In this document: positions 1-11,038 of the stretch, in pieces | Position numbering within the stretch: the stretch's first letter is position 1 | Layout: every line of letters starts with the position of its first letter | Source: Voacanga thouarsii | Taxonomy: Eukaryota; Streptophyta; Magnoliopsida; Gentianales; Apocynaceae | Direction: 5' to 3' | Assembly: GCA_026120185.1 (NCBI GenBank) | Contig: JANUWF010000008.1 | Coordinates: 6,634,001-6,698,000, forward strand | Length of the DNA stretch: 64,000 bases | Program-made: the position numbers and the translations under genes | The notes under the pieces: model-generated | Seen by the model: only the letters and a program-made list of their open reading frames with translations | Told to the model about the DNA's origin: nothing | The model's database searches: none

Positions 1-530
1 AACAATAATAGTATTTCTCTAGTGGCGATAATAATAACAATAATATTATTAACAATATTAATATGATTAAATAAAAATAATATGGCTAGTGGCGACAACA
101 CTAGTAATAATATTGATTTTATTAATATTTCTCTAAAATAATGGTGTTTACTACCAATAATAATAGTAATATTAATAATATCGATGATATTTAAAAATAG
201 TAATACTAATAATAATACTTATAACATTAGTAGTAATAATATTATTTTTAAAAAAATAATATTAGTAGTAATGTTAGTAATAAAAACAATGATAGTGATT
301 TAAGTACCAAAACTAACAATAATATTACTATTAGTATTTAAAGGTAGTAATAATTTTGCTATTAATAAATAAAGTAGTAATCATACAAGTAGAGTAATAA
401 TAATAATTCCATAGCAAAAGTAGCATTATTAGCCATATAAATGTTTGCATGGCAATTAATGGCAAGATCAACAATAGTAAAGCTTTAGCAAAATCATAAT
501 AGCAACAATCTCCCTATCTACCATATCATC
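1..530. repeat. AT-rich degenerate AAT/ATT trinucleotide tract
   Basis: Highly AT-rich low-complexity sequence built from short degenerate AAT, ATT and TAGT units, with no convincing reading frame. It grades to the right into sequence resembling the minus-oriented gypsy LTR that follows, so it may be the expanded AT-rich interior of that LTR rather than an independent microsatellite. No gene is visible here. Confidence 0.55.
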
Positions 531-2488
531 TCATGCTTGTGTCACATAGACCGAATTCACAAAAATACTTACAACAAAACATAACCTCATGTTAAAATCA
601 AAATCCAAATCTACTTCATAGAATAGTCCTAATACACATATCAATCTATACATTATAAAATCATCCATGTCATATAAACATGCATTTATTTTCCCTAACA
701 CCACTAGATCATCAAGCATCACATTAGTAAGCCATCGTCCTATTAATCTTGAGTTCGAAAATAAATGAGGGAGTTAGGATAAAATACTTGTTTGATGACC
801 AATCTAAGTTGAAGATGTCGTTTTGATAATTGAAGCCTTGAATGCCTTGATGAGTCCTTTGGAAGACCAAGGTTTGAAAAAGTCCAAGTTGGCGGCCAAT
901 GAATTCAGCCAAGAGAGAGAGAGATTGAGAAGGGAATAAGAAGAAATGGAAGTAAAGAATCGAGAAAGAAAGAGGAAGCTTGAACTTGGTTTACCTTATG
1001 GTGTTCTTAACTTGCTAAAAAATGCTTGTTTGATCCGAATGTAGATGCACTTTGGTTGTTTTGGTGTTATAAAGTGTACCAAAGGAAAAAATAGGATGAT
1101 CTCTAGTTGATTTGAAGGTTTTAGAGTGGTTTGGGGTGTTTAGAAGTAACTAAATGGTTGAAGGTGAGTAGTGTGTGTTCTTGAGAGAATAGGAGAGAAA
1201 GCTAGAAGAAGTGGGAGAGTGTTATTGGATGGTATGGCTGAAATTCCTTGTGGAAATGAGTGTAGAATTTCTGGTTTGGTTTGATAGGATTAGTTGTTAG
1301 ATAGGTGAGTGTTTGACGGAGCAAAAGGTGGGATTTAATTTTCAAATTCAAAGTATTTTGAATGAAGAGAAACTAGGAGAGGTTTGAGGTGCTTTAATGG
1401 AGTTTTGCTAGCCAAGGTTGGTGAAGAAGAAAGGATGTTCAGCTAGGTCCCTAGTATGGCCGAAAATATGTTGAAGAAATGAAGGAGAATTGAAGAAGAA
1501 AATGCAGAGAAATGCTAGCTAGTTGAAGATTAGAAAAGCTAGAAAAAAAAAAAATTTCTAGTTAGCTAGCTAGAAGAAGTGATAAGATCTAGGTGGTTTG
1601 TTAGCTAGAATTCAAAATGTTTTGAATGGGTTTTCAGCTATTAACTAGGAGCATCTCAAGGTCCTCTAATGGTGATTTTTCTAGCAATTACCTTGAAGAA
1701 GAACAAGAACCATGAAAGAACTAATTCATGGTGTTGAATACCCAAAGTTTCTTAGCTATGGCACTTACTTGTTTTACTGAGAATATTCTGGTATAAACAA
1801 GCCATGATGGGACCAGGTCTTCATGCTTGTTTTAAGCTTTTGCACACAAAAAGGAGTGCCTAATTTGCAAAGGAATAAATGAGGTTCAAGCTGCCCATTT
1901 TTGAAAACAAGTTAGAAAGAGGAACTAAAGATAATTTCCAACTTTTTAGCATAAGAACAACCAAAATATAGTTCTTTAGGTAAATAGCTTGGTGATTTAA
2001 TTTGAAGAACAAACCACCCTATTATTCCTCCTAAGTTTCGGCTAAATGATCTCCAAGAGTTGGGATTTCTCTTTTAAAAATTCAAATCTAAAATATTTTA
2101 TGAGAAAATTAAAAGAATTTAAGAAATAAGAATATTTTAAATTCAAACATGTTAGGACATATGTTGCAAAAATAATGGAGATCAAAACTCTTCTAGATTT
2201 TCTTTTAGGACAAGATCACACGATTAGAATATTTCCATTATATCTTTCCCAAGACAACATTCCTAATTTCATGGAATGCAAGAAATAAAATTCAAAGATT
2301 AGTTAGGATAATTAAAAATAATACATAGTTAAAGGGATTTGAACTCAAGACCTTAGGAATTAGCCGCAAAGCTCTAACCACTTAACCACATTAATTCTTA
2401 TTTTTATTTTCCCAACTTATTTGTCTTCCTTCCTACTTCCTAATTCTTTCCTTCTCTCTCCTCTAAGCAAAATTCCCTAATTACCTTC
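531..2488 (-). mobile_element. G0: LTR of an old minus-strand Ty3/gypsy element, left part
   Basis: This stretch resembles, in reverse orientation, the LTRs of the chromoviruses E1 and E2. It has a GA-rich tract near 915-950, which is the complement of the CT tract in the E1 LTR. From about 2150 to 2480 it runs closely parallel to 18060-18400 of the E2 LTR, including the block of reversed B and A boxes at 2334-2389. The LTR is interrupted near 2488 by the TGAT-family LTR T1 and resumes at 30624-30777, where it ends in ACA directly before a reversed polypurine tract. Its left end lies outside the window or is lost in the AT-rich tract. The small ORFs at 531-722 and 724-912 look like chance ORFs. 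The assignment to the oldest layer of the stack is inference from nesting. Confidence 0.6.
2334..2389 (-). other. tRNA-like A/B boxes in the G0 LTR
   Basis: On the minus strand there is an A-box-like run (complement of 2371-2389) followed by a B-box-like run (complement of 2334-2346, GAGTTCAAATCCC). The spacing is similar to that in a tRNA gene. The same pair occurs in every gypsy LTR of the window in the same orientation relative to the LTR. No acceptor-stem pairing is seen, so it is not called a tRNA gene. Confidence 0.5.
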
Positions 2489-4383
2489 TGATGCGTAAAT
2501 TTTGGATGTATAAAATCATCAAATTTAAATCCATCCCTTAGTTAAGTTTTAATTAAAACATTAATCCCAAAATACACATGTGAGCAAGTATACTCATCGC
2601 AAACATAGTATAAGGAATTAACGAGTATCGATCCTCAAAGGAATAAGTAGACAATAATCACTTTTTGTAACATCCCACTATCTACATACCCAAATAGGGC
2701 AGGATGTCAGCCCTTCTAAAGGACCAGGGGTCTTTATAATGCGGTACAAAAGAAAAAGGACTAAATGAAATAGCACGATAATCTTATTACAACTAAAGTT
2801 AAAATTTATACAATACTGAGAGTTTAAAACTAACAATCATCTCTTGAAAACAATACATATCAAAATAAAATAAACGAAAGATCATCTCTTATTTCTTCAA
2901 CCTGCTTAGTAAATGCCCTCCCCTAAAATCATAATATAGAATAGTGTGAGATTGGCATCTCAGTAAGTCCTGTGTGTGCAAATGTCATATATAAACCATT
3001 CGTGTATACAGATTTATCAAAATCACAAAATCATGTTTGCAAGTCAATTTCATTAATAACAGTTATTCAAAAGAGCCTTGATCATTAAATGTAAAACAGT
3101 TCTCAATAAATCATTATCTCATCATATTCATAAATTCATTAAGTAGGGATTAGCAATGATTCAAATAATATTATCATAATCCCTATCATGGTTACCACTA
3201 TGATAGCGTTCTAATGTAACCTTCTAACAATGGATAGTGGTGGATCCTCCTACTAAGGTGAGATACTCCCCTATCTCTACACCCAACATATCGGTTGTCC
3301 AACCTGGATAAGTAAAGTCCATATTGACCAACATGTTAGCTCAAACTGGCCTGACTAAGTAGTACTATTGCCTCTCCAAGTTGAGTTCATCTTCTGGACG
3401 TGGCCTCCTGCCAGAAGATTTACCTCCAGCTCTTCAATACTAGTACCACTAGCCTACTCCTGCTGAGTACTTAACATTTCTCATTTAGGGATAGAATTAT
3501 TTCCCCTTAATTTAAATTCATCGATTAACTTGTCTTTGCAAAACGTGACTTTTCACAATAAGGTTTCCAAACGTTTAGTAATAAAGAAAGAAGTCGTTTT
3601 CAGTTTAAAAAATTGAAATTTGACAAACTCATTTAGAAAGTAAAATGTCCACGTTCTCAAACCAAGTATCAAAACATTACATCATAACTCATCATATTCA
3701 ACCAATGATTCAATCATTTTGTCAATCATCATATTGACACCATTTCAAATATCATTGTACAAAAATGCTTGCAAACATGTAATATTTATCAAAGCAGTTA
3801 TGTAGAGACTTACTTGGATAATTCAAATAGCTAAACCAAAAATCAAATGATTGCCCTCACTTCGACTCCTTCATTATCTAGAATCAACGATTCTACAATT
3901 AGAAATCAAACTACACCTTACCTAGCCACTATCATTTCATGGCATCTAAACTGATTAACTCATCATATTATATTCATAATTTCCCCTTGTCATGCTATTG
4001 ATCATAAAACATGCGTTCATCCAAATCAAACCACAATATGACAACTCCCATATTCAACCATCACTAAACCATAATGATAAGCCCAACTGAAAGCAAAAGG
4101 TCCCATCTTTGTCAACATAGCATATGTCCAGATTCATCATGACAAGATATAACAATGTCCTATCACACATACTTTGGCTAATTCTTGCACCATCATATTT
4201 AACAATCTAATCCATTCATGTTTTTCATGCTAGACTCTATTCAACATTCTTATATCAATACCATAAGGATCAAATCCATTTAAACTAGAAAGAAAGAGTC
4301 TCAAATACCTCTTTAGCGAAATAGACTCGAGAAGCAAGATAACCCTTTGGTGATCAACTTGAGTTCAATTGAGAAGAAGTAGT

Positions 4384-7300
4384 TGTGAAACCCCAGTTGA
4401 AACTAACCTTAGAGTAAGGGGGTTGGGATGCATATCATATTTTATTACATGATTAAATATATTTTTATATGATTTTAAGTGCTTTGGATTTGTGATTTTT
4501 AGCCTAGAAGGCTTAATTGTGGTTATTGAGTAAGAAGGGCAAAATGGTAATTTTTACTTGAGGTGAAAATAGGGAGATAGCTTGAGGATTAAATAGGAAA
4601 AAAATTTTGGGGAGAAAATAAGAACAAGAGTTGTTGTGGTTTAGTGGTTAGAGCATTGGAATAAGTTCTTGAGGTCTTGAGTTCAAATTCCATCATTTGA
4701 GTTTATGCATGATTGAATTTTATTTTTGTTTAGGGAAGCTATTTTTGGGCTTGTATACTTTAGGGGAGAGTAGAGGTGTTGTCCTAGGGGAGACATGATA
4801 GGAGTATTCTAATCCTACTCTTGTGCCCTACAAAAGTTTCCAAGGGAATTCATACCCTTCTTGATCTTTATCTTTTCTTACTTCTTAATTCATTAGGTTG
4901 TTCAATTTGTTCAAGTCAATTTTATTCCAGAAAAATTTCAGCAAAGTGCTGTGGCTTTGAAGGTTCAAAATGTCTAAGTGTAAGACATCTTATAGACCAA
5001 AAATGGGTAGGAGTTGGGAAAGGTTCCCAAGAGAATTAATCTCCATGGTTGAACCTTCAAAACTTCATTCTAACTATGTTCATTTTCTTCATGAAGTGAT
5101 CTGGAATTTTTTCAGCTTCTTGTACATTAAAGGTGTCGAAATTTTCAGCCATCATTCCCTCCCAAATTTTTCCAGAAAAATAACCCTTTTGACCAGCTTA
5201 AATTTTGAAATTTTATGGTCAAAATCGGACTGCACAAATGCTGTGCAAACCAGAAAATTTTCTGGGCAAGTTCGCAACTTAGGTGAGCTTAAACCAAGCA
5301 GTTTTCTTCCAGTTTTCATCCAGCACCTTAGCCATGTTTTTCCTCCATAAAGAAGGCTGGAAACCAGCCTTGAATGACCTCTGAATGCCCCTTCAAAACC
5401 TCTGCAAACTGACTGGAAAATGGCACAAAAGCTGTCCAGAAAATTCGAGCAACTAGCGAAATTCTGTACAAGAATTTTTCCAGCTTTCTTCCTTCTTCAG
5501 CCCTGACCGAAACTCCCTCATTTTCTCTGTACAAACCTACCTTGAACAGCCGTGAAATGAGCTCCATCATCTTTCCCAACCTTCTGCTCGAAAAACCAGT
5601 CAAGGCTGCCCCTAAAATATCTCCCAGAATTACTCCAATCAAGCCATTGATTGAAGACCAAAATTTCAGCAAATATGTTTAGTAAACTTCCATAAAACAC
5701 CCCTTGAACAACCAGACATTCCTTCACCATTGTACTTCTGATTTTCGGCCACCATTAAGCCTTTCAAACAGCTTTCATTCCAGTAGAATCCCTAGTTATT
5801 CAGTCGGCCATTAGAGCTTCCAAAAGCTCTTCTCCATTGAAGATCTTCTTACCATATTTTGTTTCCTAAATTGGTTCCCTAAAATATGCTTTTAGGATTT
5901 CAATCAACCAACCTTTCCTTTTCCTCCCAAACCAGAAATTCAAATTCCAAAACCTCTCAAACAATTCGGCACTCCCTCCAACACAGAATTTCGGCCAGCC
6001 TCTCCCTATTCTCTCCATTCTATTCAACCTTCAAGAACAGCAAGAACACCTACTCACCTCCTCTCGCCTAAGGCCACAAAAACCACTTCAATCTTCTTCA
6101 AAAAAAATTCCAGATTTCACCTACTCACTACCGTGAACCCATTCATACCACTTTTAACATCAAACTCCAAAATCCAACTCTCTCTCTTGGATCGAAAATC
6201 AGTATTTTTGGAAAGGCTTAAGAACACCTTCAAGGTAAGCTTGTTCAATCAACTTTATCTTCACTAATCTTCAACCTGTAATGAATATATATGTGTATAA
6301 TCATACTAAAGGACTCCCTTCTTCTCTTTTCTCTCTCTCTCTCTCTCTTGGCTGAATGCTCTCTCTCTCTTGGCCGAATGGTGGCTTCAACCATGGCCAT
6401 GTCTTCTTCATCTCTGTTGGACGGATCTAGTCTCCTAAGAGTAGGATGCATTCGAAACTACTCCAAGGTACTCATCAATCAAGTAAGCCTCTTCAACCCC
6501 CCCCCCCCCCCTTTTTTTAAATTCTAGATTCATGTCTCTAGGGTGATATTGGAAGGAGATGGATAATGATCGAGGTTTGAGCATGTGTTGTTGTGATGAG
6601 TTGAGATTTAAGCATGAATAAATGTGTGTGTATGATGGAGATGGAATTGATGCATGAGTTGATTATCTTGGTGGGTTGTATGGCATTTTTAGGGTCTAAT
6701 GCATATCTCCATGTCGTGAGTGGTATGTGATCAAGTATGTTAGAGATTATGTCACCTTTGGTGAATAGGATTTATGTTCATGTATGATTGTTGAAGCCAT
6801 GATTATGTTTATACTAGTAGAGGTTGGATCATGTTTTGGTAAATTTAGATCTATGCTTTTATTCATGATTTGGATGATTTGATGAATTGAAGTGGAGTGT
6901 ATGTTCATGATTGTGGTTAGCAAAGAAAATATGATCATGATTTAGTTGCCCCTAAGCTAATTTTATTTCAACAATAAAATGTTTAATATTATAATTTTTG
7001 CTAGTAAATTTTGAAAACCCTAGGAAGGGTGGATTTGGATTATTATATGAAATAAGGATATTTTAGTCAAATAAATGATAATTTTTATTAAAGAAATAAA
7101 ATATATAGATATTATATAAAATAATAATATCAAATAAATCCTTTTATATAAATAATTATAATAGATAAAATGTTAATTTTGTAAGTCTTATATTCATAAA
7201 TACTATTAAAATTGATTTATTATCTTTTAATCAAAACCTATTAAAATTTACTTACAACTAATTTTAGTTACCAATTATTTTCTAACAATTAATTATCAAT

Positions 7301-8690
7301 AGATTATTATTTTAAATAATTACTTCTAGGTCCTAGGACCCTTCATCAAATAAACTCTAATTTATTTTTAGCAAGATTTAAACCTTCAACTTATTAGTAC
7401 ATATTTCCCAAAACACTAATTATTTTAACTATCAAATTAGACTTAGCTTATAAACCCTTTATTTATTATCTGGCCTTAAAAGTTTGGGATACTAGGATCA
7501 TGGTTGTAGTAAGTTGTGCTAGTTTTATTTGTGAACGTGAATTTCAGCTTGAGTTTAACTATGGCATATGTTTACCCCAGGCGGGGTTATGTCAGCTGTT
7601 GAACTTTATTTTATCTCAAGCTAAGGATCAGGTAAGCTCCTGCATAAAACTTGTTTGATGCAAAATGTTTATTATGGCAAGCCAAATGTAGAATGCAGGG
7701 ACACTCACTTCCGTAAAGGCATTTGAGGATTGTCCTCTTTCCCATTTCAGTCAAATTAATTATTTGAAAATCGATGAACAAATTTACTCAAACCCTGAAA
7801 CTCTTTCTAAAACTGATTTTGGCAAAGACTTTGGAAATCCTTAATTGTCATTTTCAAGTGGAACTATGTTTTGTTCATTTTTCCCAAGTGGGATAAGTTA
7901 CGTTGAGTACTCAATAAGGGTGGTCTGCTAGAACTAGTCTTTGAAGGGTTAGGTAAGTCTCTCAGTAAGTGGCCACCTCTGAGGGGTGAGTCCTTCCTGG
8001 ATGAGATGCCAGTCCAGTGGGTCGTGCCGGTTGGAGCTAGCAGTTTTCAGTCAAGTGACTGTGTGTTACCGGAATGGATAACCGGTTTTGTTTGGGTATA
8101 AAGAATGAGGAGTATCTTACCCGGTAGGCTGATCGCCTACCTTTTGTCAGTCTGCACAAAGTGTGGCATTCTGACCGTTGTATGCTTATGGGGCCCAACG
8201 TGTGGTAACCCATGATCACCTTTTGAGTGGTTGATTTTATTGAACATGTATGGTTGGAAAAGCCAAAACACCACTCTTGATTTTGACTATCGATTATTGC
8301 TTGCCAGTATTTCTCTTATGAAGATTTTATACTTTACATTCATGAACTGTTTTCACTGGACACCCAAAGCATACACGGACATATTGAGATTTTTATCTCA
8401 TCACCCTTTTTATCATGATTTTAGGTCGATCCTGCTGTAGGGATGAGTAGCTAGTTGTTGCATACCTTGGAAGATTTTTCTGATATTTATTTTGTGTAAT
8501 GCTTGGGAGTTGAGAGTGAACAATTTTTATTTTGGATTTGATTTGAATTCTTGGATTGTAATAAGTTTTAAGTTTTAAGTATTATTTTCATTCTATTCTT
8601 TTGATTGTATGACCTAGTTATAAAGACTCCTTATCCTTTGGACGGGATGATATCACCGACCTTGTTGGGCCTAGGTAGTGGGGTGTTACA
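4384..8690 (+). repeat. E1 5' LTR (4307 bp)
   Basis: The LTR runs from TGTGAAACCCC to GGGGTGTTACA, immediately before the primer-binding site. It contains the tRNA-like A/B boxes (4636-4691), a gene-like pyrimidine-rich leader with CT repeats (about 6328-6372), two splice-donor-like sites (GT at 6236 and 6483), a homopolymer C run (about 6498-6511) and a very AT-rich interior (about 6960-7460). No convincing protein is encoded in it. At over 4 kb it is long for this group and 2.5 times the E2 LTR, although both share the same ends. Confidence 0.93.
4636..4691 (+). other. tRNA-like A/B boxes in the E1 5' LTR
   Basis: An A-box-like run, gtggtttagtggttagagc (4636-4654), is followed 43 nt downstream (start to start) by a B-box-like run, gagttcaaattcc (4679-4691). 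The spacing and sequence resemble a Pol III internal promoter of a tRNA or SINE head. No cloverleaf with a paired acceptor stem is evident. Confidence 0.55.
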
Positions 8691-8692
8691 AG

Positions 8693-8703
8693 TGGTATCA
8701 GAG
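8693..8703 (+). other. E1 primer-binding site (initiator tRNA-Met type)
   Basis: TGGTATCAGAG begins two bases after the 5' LTR and matches the complement of the plant initiator tRNA-Met 3' end, the usual minus-strand primer in this group. Confidence 0.93.
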
Positions 8704-8788
8704 GATAGGTTTAGGCAATTATTGATAGTATATGTTCTATTTATTTAAGATTAAATCTTTATCTAACCTATCTTGTTTATGCTGTAGG

Positions 8789-9253
8789 ATGGTTAGAATG
8801 CTTAGGACCGCAAGGAAAGGGCAGCAATGGCATCCGTCTATTCCCATTTACCTGGAAGACCTTCTAATTTCCTAGCCTGCACCTCAGCCAGTTATCCCTT
8901 TAGAGGATAGTAGTGATGACGAGGTCCCGATCCATAAGCCACCCCCAATTCCATTGATAAACATAAGCTCTGACAGTGAAGATAAGGTGATAGCCGTGGA
9001 GCATGTACCCCACCCTCCTAGTCCCGTAATGGACTTAGCAGTAGATAGTGATGACCTAGGGGAGATAGATTATGAGTCTCCACCTAGGCCTTCTTTTATT
9101 CCTCCTCCCAGCCGAGTTGAGCCCGGTGAGAGTTCTGGGTGCCCCAGGAAGAAGCCAATGGAGAGGTTTGCCAGTGGGGTTGGGGTAGATTTTTCTAAGA
9201 ACTCTGGGGGATGGTTGTATGAGGATGATGATGAGGATTCTGATGAGGACTAG
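8789..9253 (+). pseudogene. E1 ORF0: acidic, proline-rich leader protein with SIM-like motifs
   Basis: Reading frame of 154 codons between the primer site and gag, broken by a single TAG at 8873-8875 where E2 has CAG. The start (MVRM...) is chosen because E2 has the same start. In both elements the ATG follows one base after a pyrimidine-rich stretch ending in TAG, like a splice acceptor. The protein begins basic (RTARKGQQWHP), then has a proline-rich spacer and three hydrophobic cores each followed by acidic residues (PVIPLEDSSDDE, PLINISSDSED, PVMDLAVDSDD). It ends in GGWLYEDDDEDSDED. I recognise no catalytic fold. The cores look like SUMO-interacting motifs; that role is inference. Conservation of the whole frame in E2 suggests it was once translated. 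Confidence 0.7.
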
Positions 9254-9512
9254 AGGACTAGGAGTTATTTTGATTCGGATGTTTATTTATTTATTGTTTT
9301 ACGTGAATTTTATGTTAAGTATTTTTAATACTGTTTTTCGTCAAAATTTCAAATTTATGCAAATCAATATTTGAAGGAGAATTTATTGGCAATTCTTTAA
9401 GACAAAACTTGCATATGATTTCCTTTTACTTATATCTGACTATACATGCATGCTCAACCAAAATGATTTAACCCTTGAATGCATACACTTAAAATTTGGG
9501 GTATGGTTTAGA
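9254..9512 (+). other. E1 spacer between ORF0 and gag
   Basis: About 260 bp of AT-rich sequence separates the ORF0 stop from the gag start. The same spacer exists in E2 (23151-23433), with shared stretches such as 'ttaaaatttggggtatggtt'-like sequence near the gag ATG. No RNA gene or further ORF is seen. Confidence 0.6.
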
Positions 9513-10600
9513 ATGGTACCCAAGTGCCGTGCAACTTCATCAGGTAGAAGGGTTCCGGAAGCCGATCATATGGCACCGGAAGTCGAGACAGCTCAGATGT
9601 AATCACCCAACTGGGGTGATGGGAGTGGTCCGGATATGGGGGTAGGGTCTGAAGTACCGATTGATGTGTTAATGGGTCAGGCATTCAGCAAGATGGCAGA
9701 GATTCTACAGACCCTGACTGAGCGGAGAAACCCTAAGGGGGAAGATGAGGCATTAGAGTGGTTTCTGAAGTTTCAGCCGCCCGTCTTCTTGGGCGAAGCC
9801 GAGCAAGACCAGAAGGCCGAACAGTGGATCGAGCAGATGGAGGACATATTCACAACGCTCCAGTACAGTGAGGAGTAGATGGTTAAATTCGAGGCATTCC
9901 GATTGAGAGGCCCAGCTCAAGCATGGTGGCAGCGGATTCAAGATGATTGGGAAACGATCGAGTAGGAATGGACGTGGTCCAACTTTGTTGAAGTTTTCAG
10001 AGCTGAGTACATCCCGCAGTGGATTGTGGAAAAGCGGGAGGATGAATTCCAGAGCTTGAAGCAGGGAAGTATGTCAGTGGCTCAGTATGTAGCACGGTTC
10101 ACCCAGCTGTCTAAGTACTGCAAGAGATTAGTGGATACCGAGCAGAATCAGATGAGGCAGTTCATCAAGGGACTAAGGCCGGAGTTGAGGAGAGCGTTGG
10201 CACCTTCTCCACCAACGACTTATTCGGGGGCAGTAGACGCAGCTACCCGAACGGAAAATGAGGACCGCAGTAGGATAGCGGCAAGGCCTTTCCAACTGCC
10301 AAGGTAGCCGCAAGGACACTTCTAAGGGCAGCAATCCAACAAGCGCCCCGCCGACCAGCAATGGCAGAATTTTGGAAAGCAAGCCCGAACAGCACCAGTT
10401 GGTCCTACCCAGAATCTTCTATCATGCTGGCAGTGTGGGAAGAAAGGCCACACCGAGAAGAACTATTGGTCCAAGGGTGGTGAAAGGAAATGTTATCACT
10501 GCGGCGACTTGAACCACCTACAGAACGCTTGCCCTAAGTTGCATCGAGTCGGGCAAGGAAACCTGGCGCAGAACTCGGGGCCCAATAGAGCCAGCACCAT
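9513..10600 (+). pseudogene. gag: E1 gag (capsid and nucleocapsid), multiply interrupted
   Basis: Capsid and nucleocapsid region in a single frame from an ATG at 9513, chosen by alignment with E2 gag. Nonsense codons lie at 9600 (TAA), 9876 (TAG), about 9963 (TAG), 10305 (TAG) and shortly after, so no full Gag can be made. The capsid-type core reads AQAWWQ, IVEKREDEFQSLKQGSM, VAQYVARFTQLSKYCKRL and IKGLRPELRRAL, the retrotransposon_gag pattern. It is followed by two zinc knuckles: CWQCGKKGHTEKNY, whose last cysteine has become tyrosine, and the intact CYHCGDLNHLQNAC near 10495-10536. Gag would coat the RNA and form the virus-like particle. The reading frame continues into protease. Confidence 0.88.
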
Positions 10601-11038
10601 GGGGGCATTCGGGAATGGAGCATCGAAGCTGCAAGTGAAAGCCAAGGTATTTGCTCTCAACAGAGAGGAGGTTAGGACCGATGCAGCAGTTGTGGAAGGT
10701 ACGTTTACTATCCAAGGATGCCCCGTTAATACATTAATAGATCCTGGCTCTACTCATTCCTATTTAAATAAGATCTATGCATGTCATTTGGGTTGGGATG
10801 GAGTAGAGTTACCTTATACTTTAGTGGTAAGCACACATTTGAGAAAAATAGTGCAAACGGATCGGTATGTGAAAAATTGTAAAATTGATGTGGGGAGAGA
10901 AAGTCTGGAGGGAGATTTGATAGTATTAGATATTGAGGATTATGATTTGATATTGGGAATGGACTAGTTAGCCAAGCATGGGGTAAGGGTAGACTGTAAG
11001 AATAAATCAGTCTAGTTCGTTAGACCGGGTTGTGATGG
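10601..11038 (+). pseudogene. pol: E1 aspartic protease region
   Basis: Retropepsin-like domain in the gag frame. The active-site loop reads LIDPGSTHSYLN and the second half ends DYDLILGMD, a normal hydrophobic flap end. In most Ty3/gypsy proteases the loop is D-S/T-G; here and in E2 it is D-P-G-S, so the substitution predates their separation. A tryptophan codon after GMD has become TAG (10965-10967), a further TAG follows at about 11013, and a frameshift near 11035-11045 separates this region from reverse transcriptase. It would process the Gag-Pol polyprotein. Confidence 0.85.

Noticed and set aside
1..500. Simple microsatellite or centromeric satellite
   Set aside because: No fixed period; the units are degenerate AAT/ATT runs and grade into LTR-like sequence.
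4636..4691. A genuine tRNA gene
   Set aside because: The A and B boxes are good but no acceptor stem or clear anticodon arm forms; reported only as tRNA-like boxes.
5328..5730. Overlapping ORFs of 70-114 codons in the E1 LTR, repeated in the 3' LTR
   Set aside because: They lie in LTR sequence, differ by frame-disrupting changes between copies, and have no recognisable domain.
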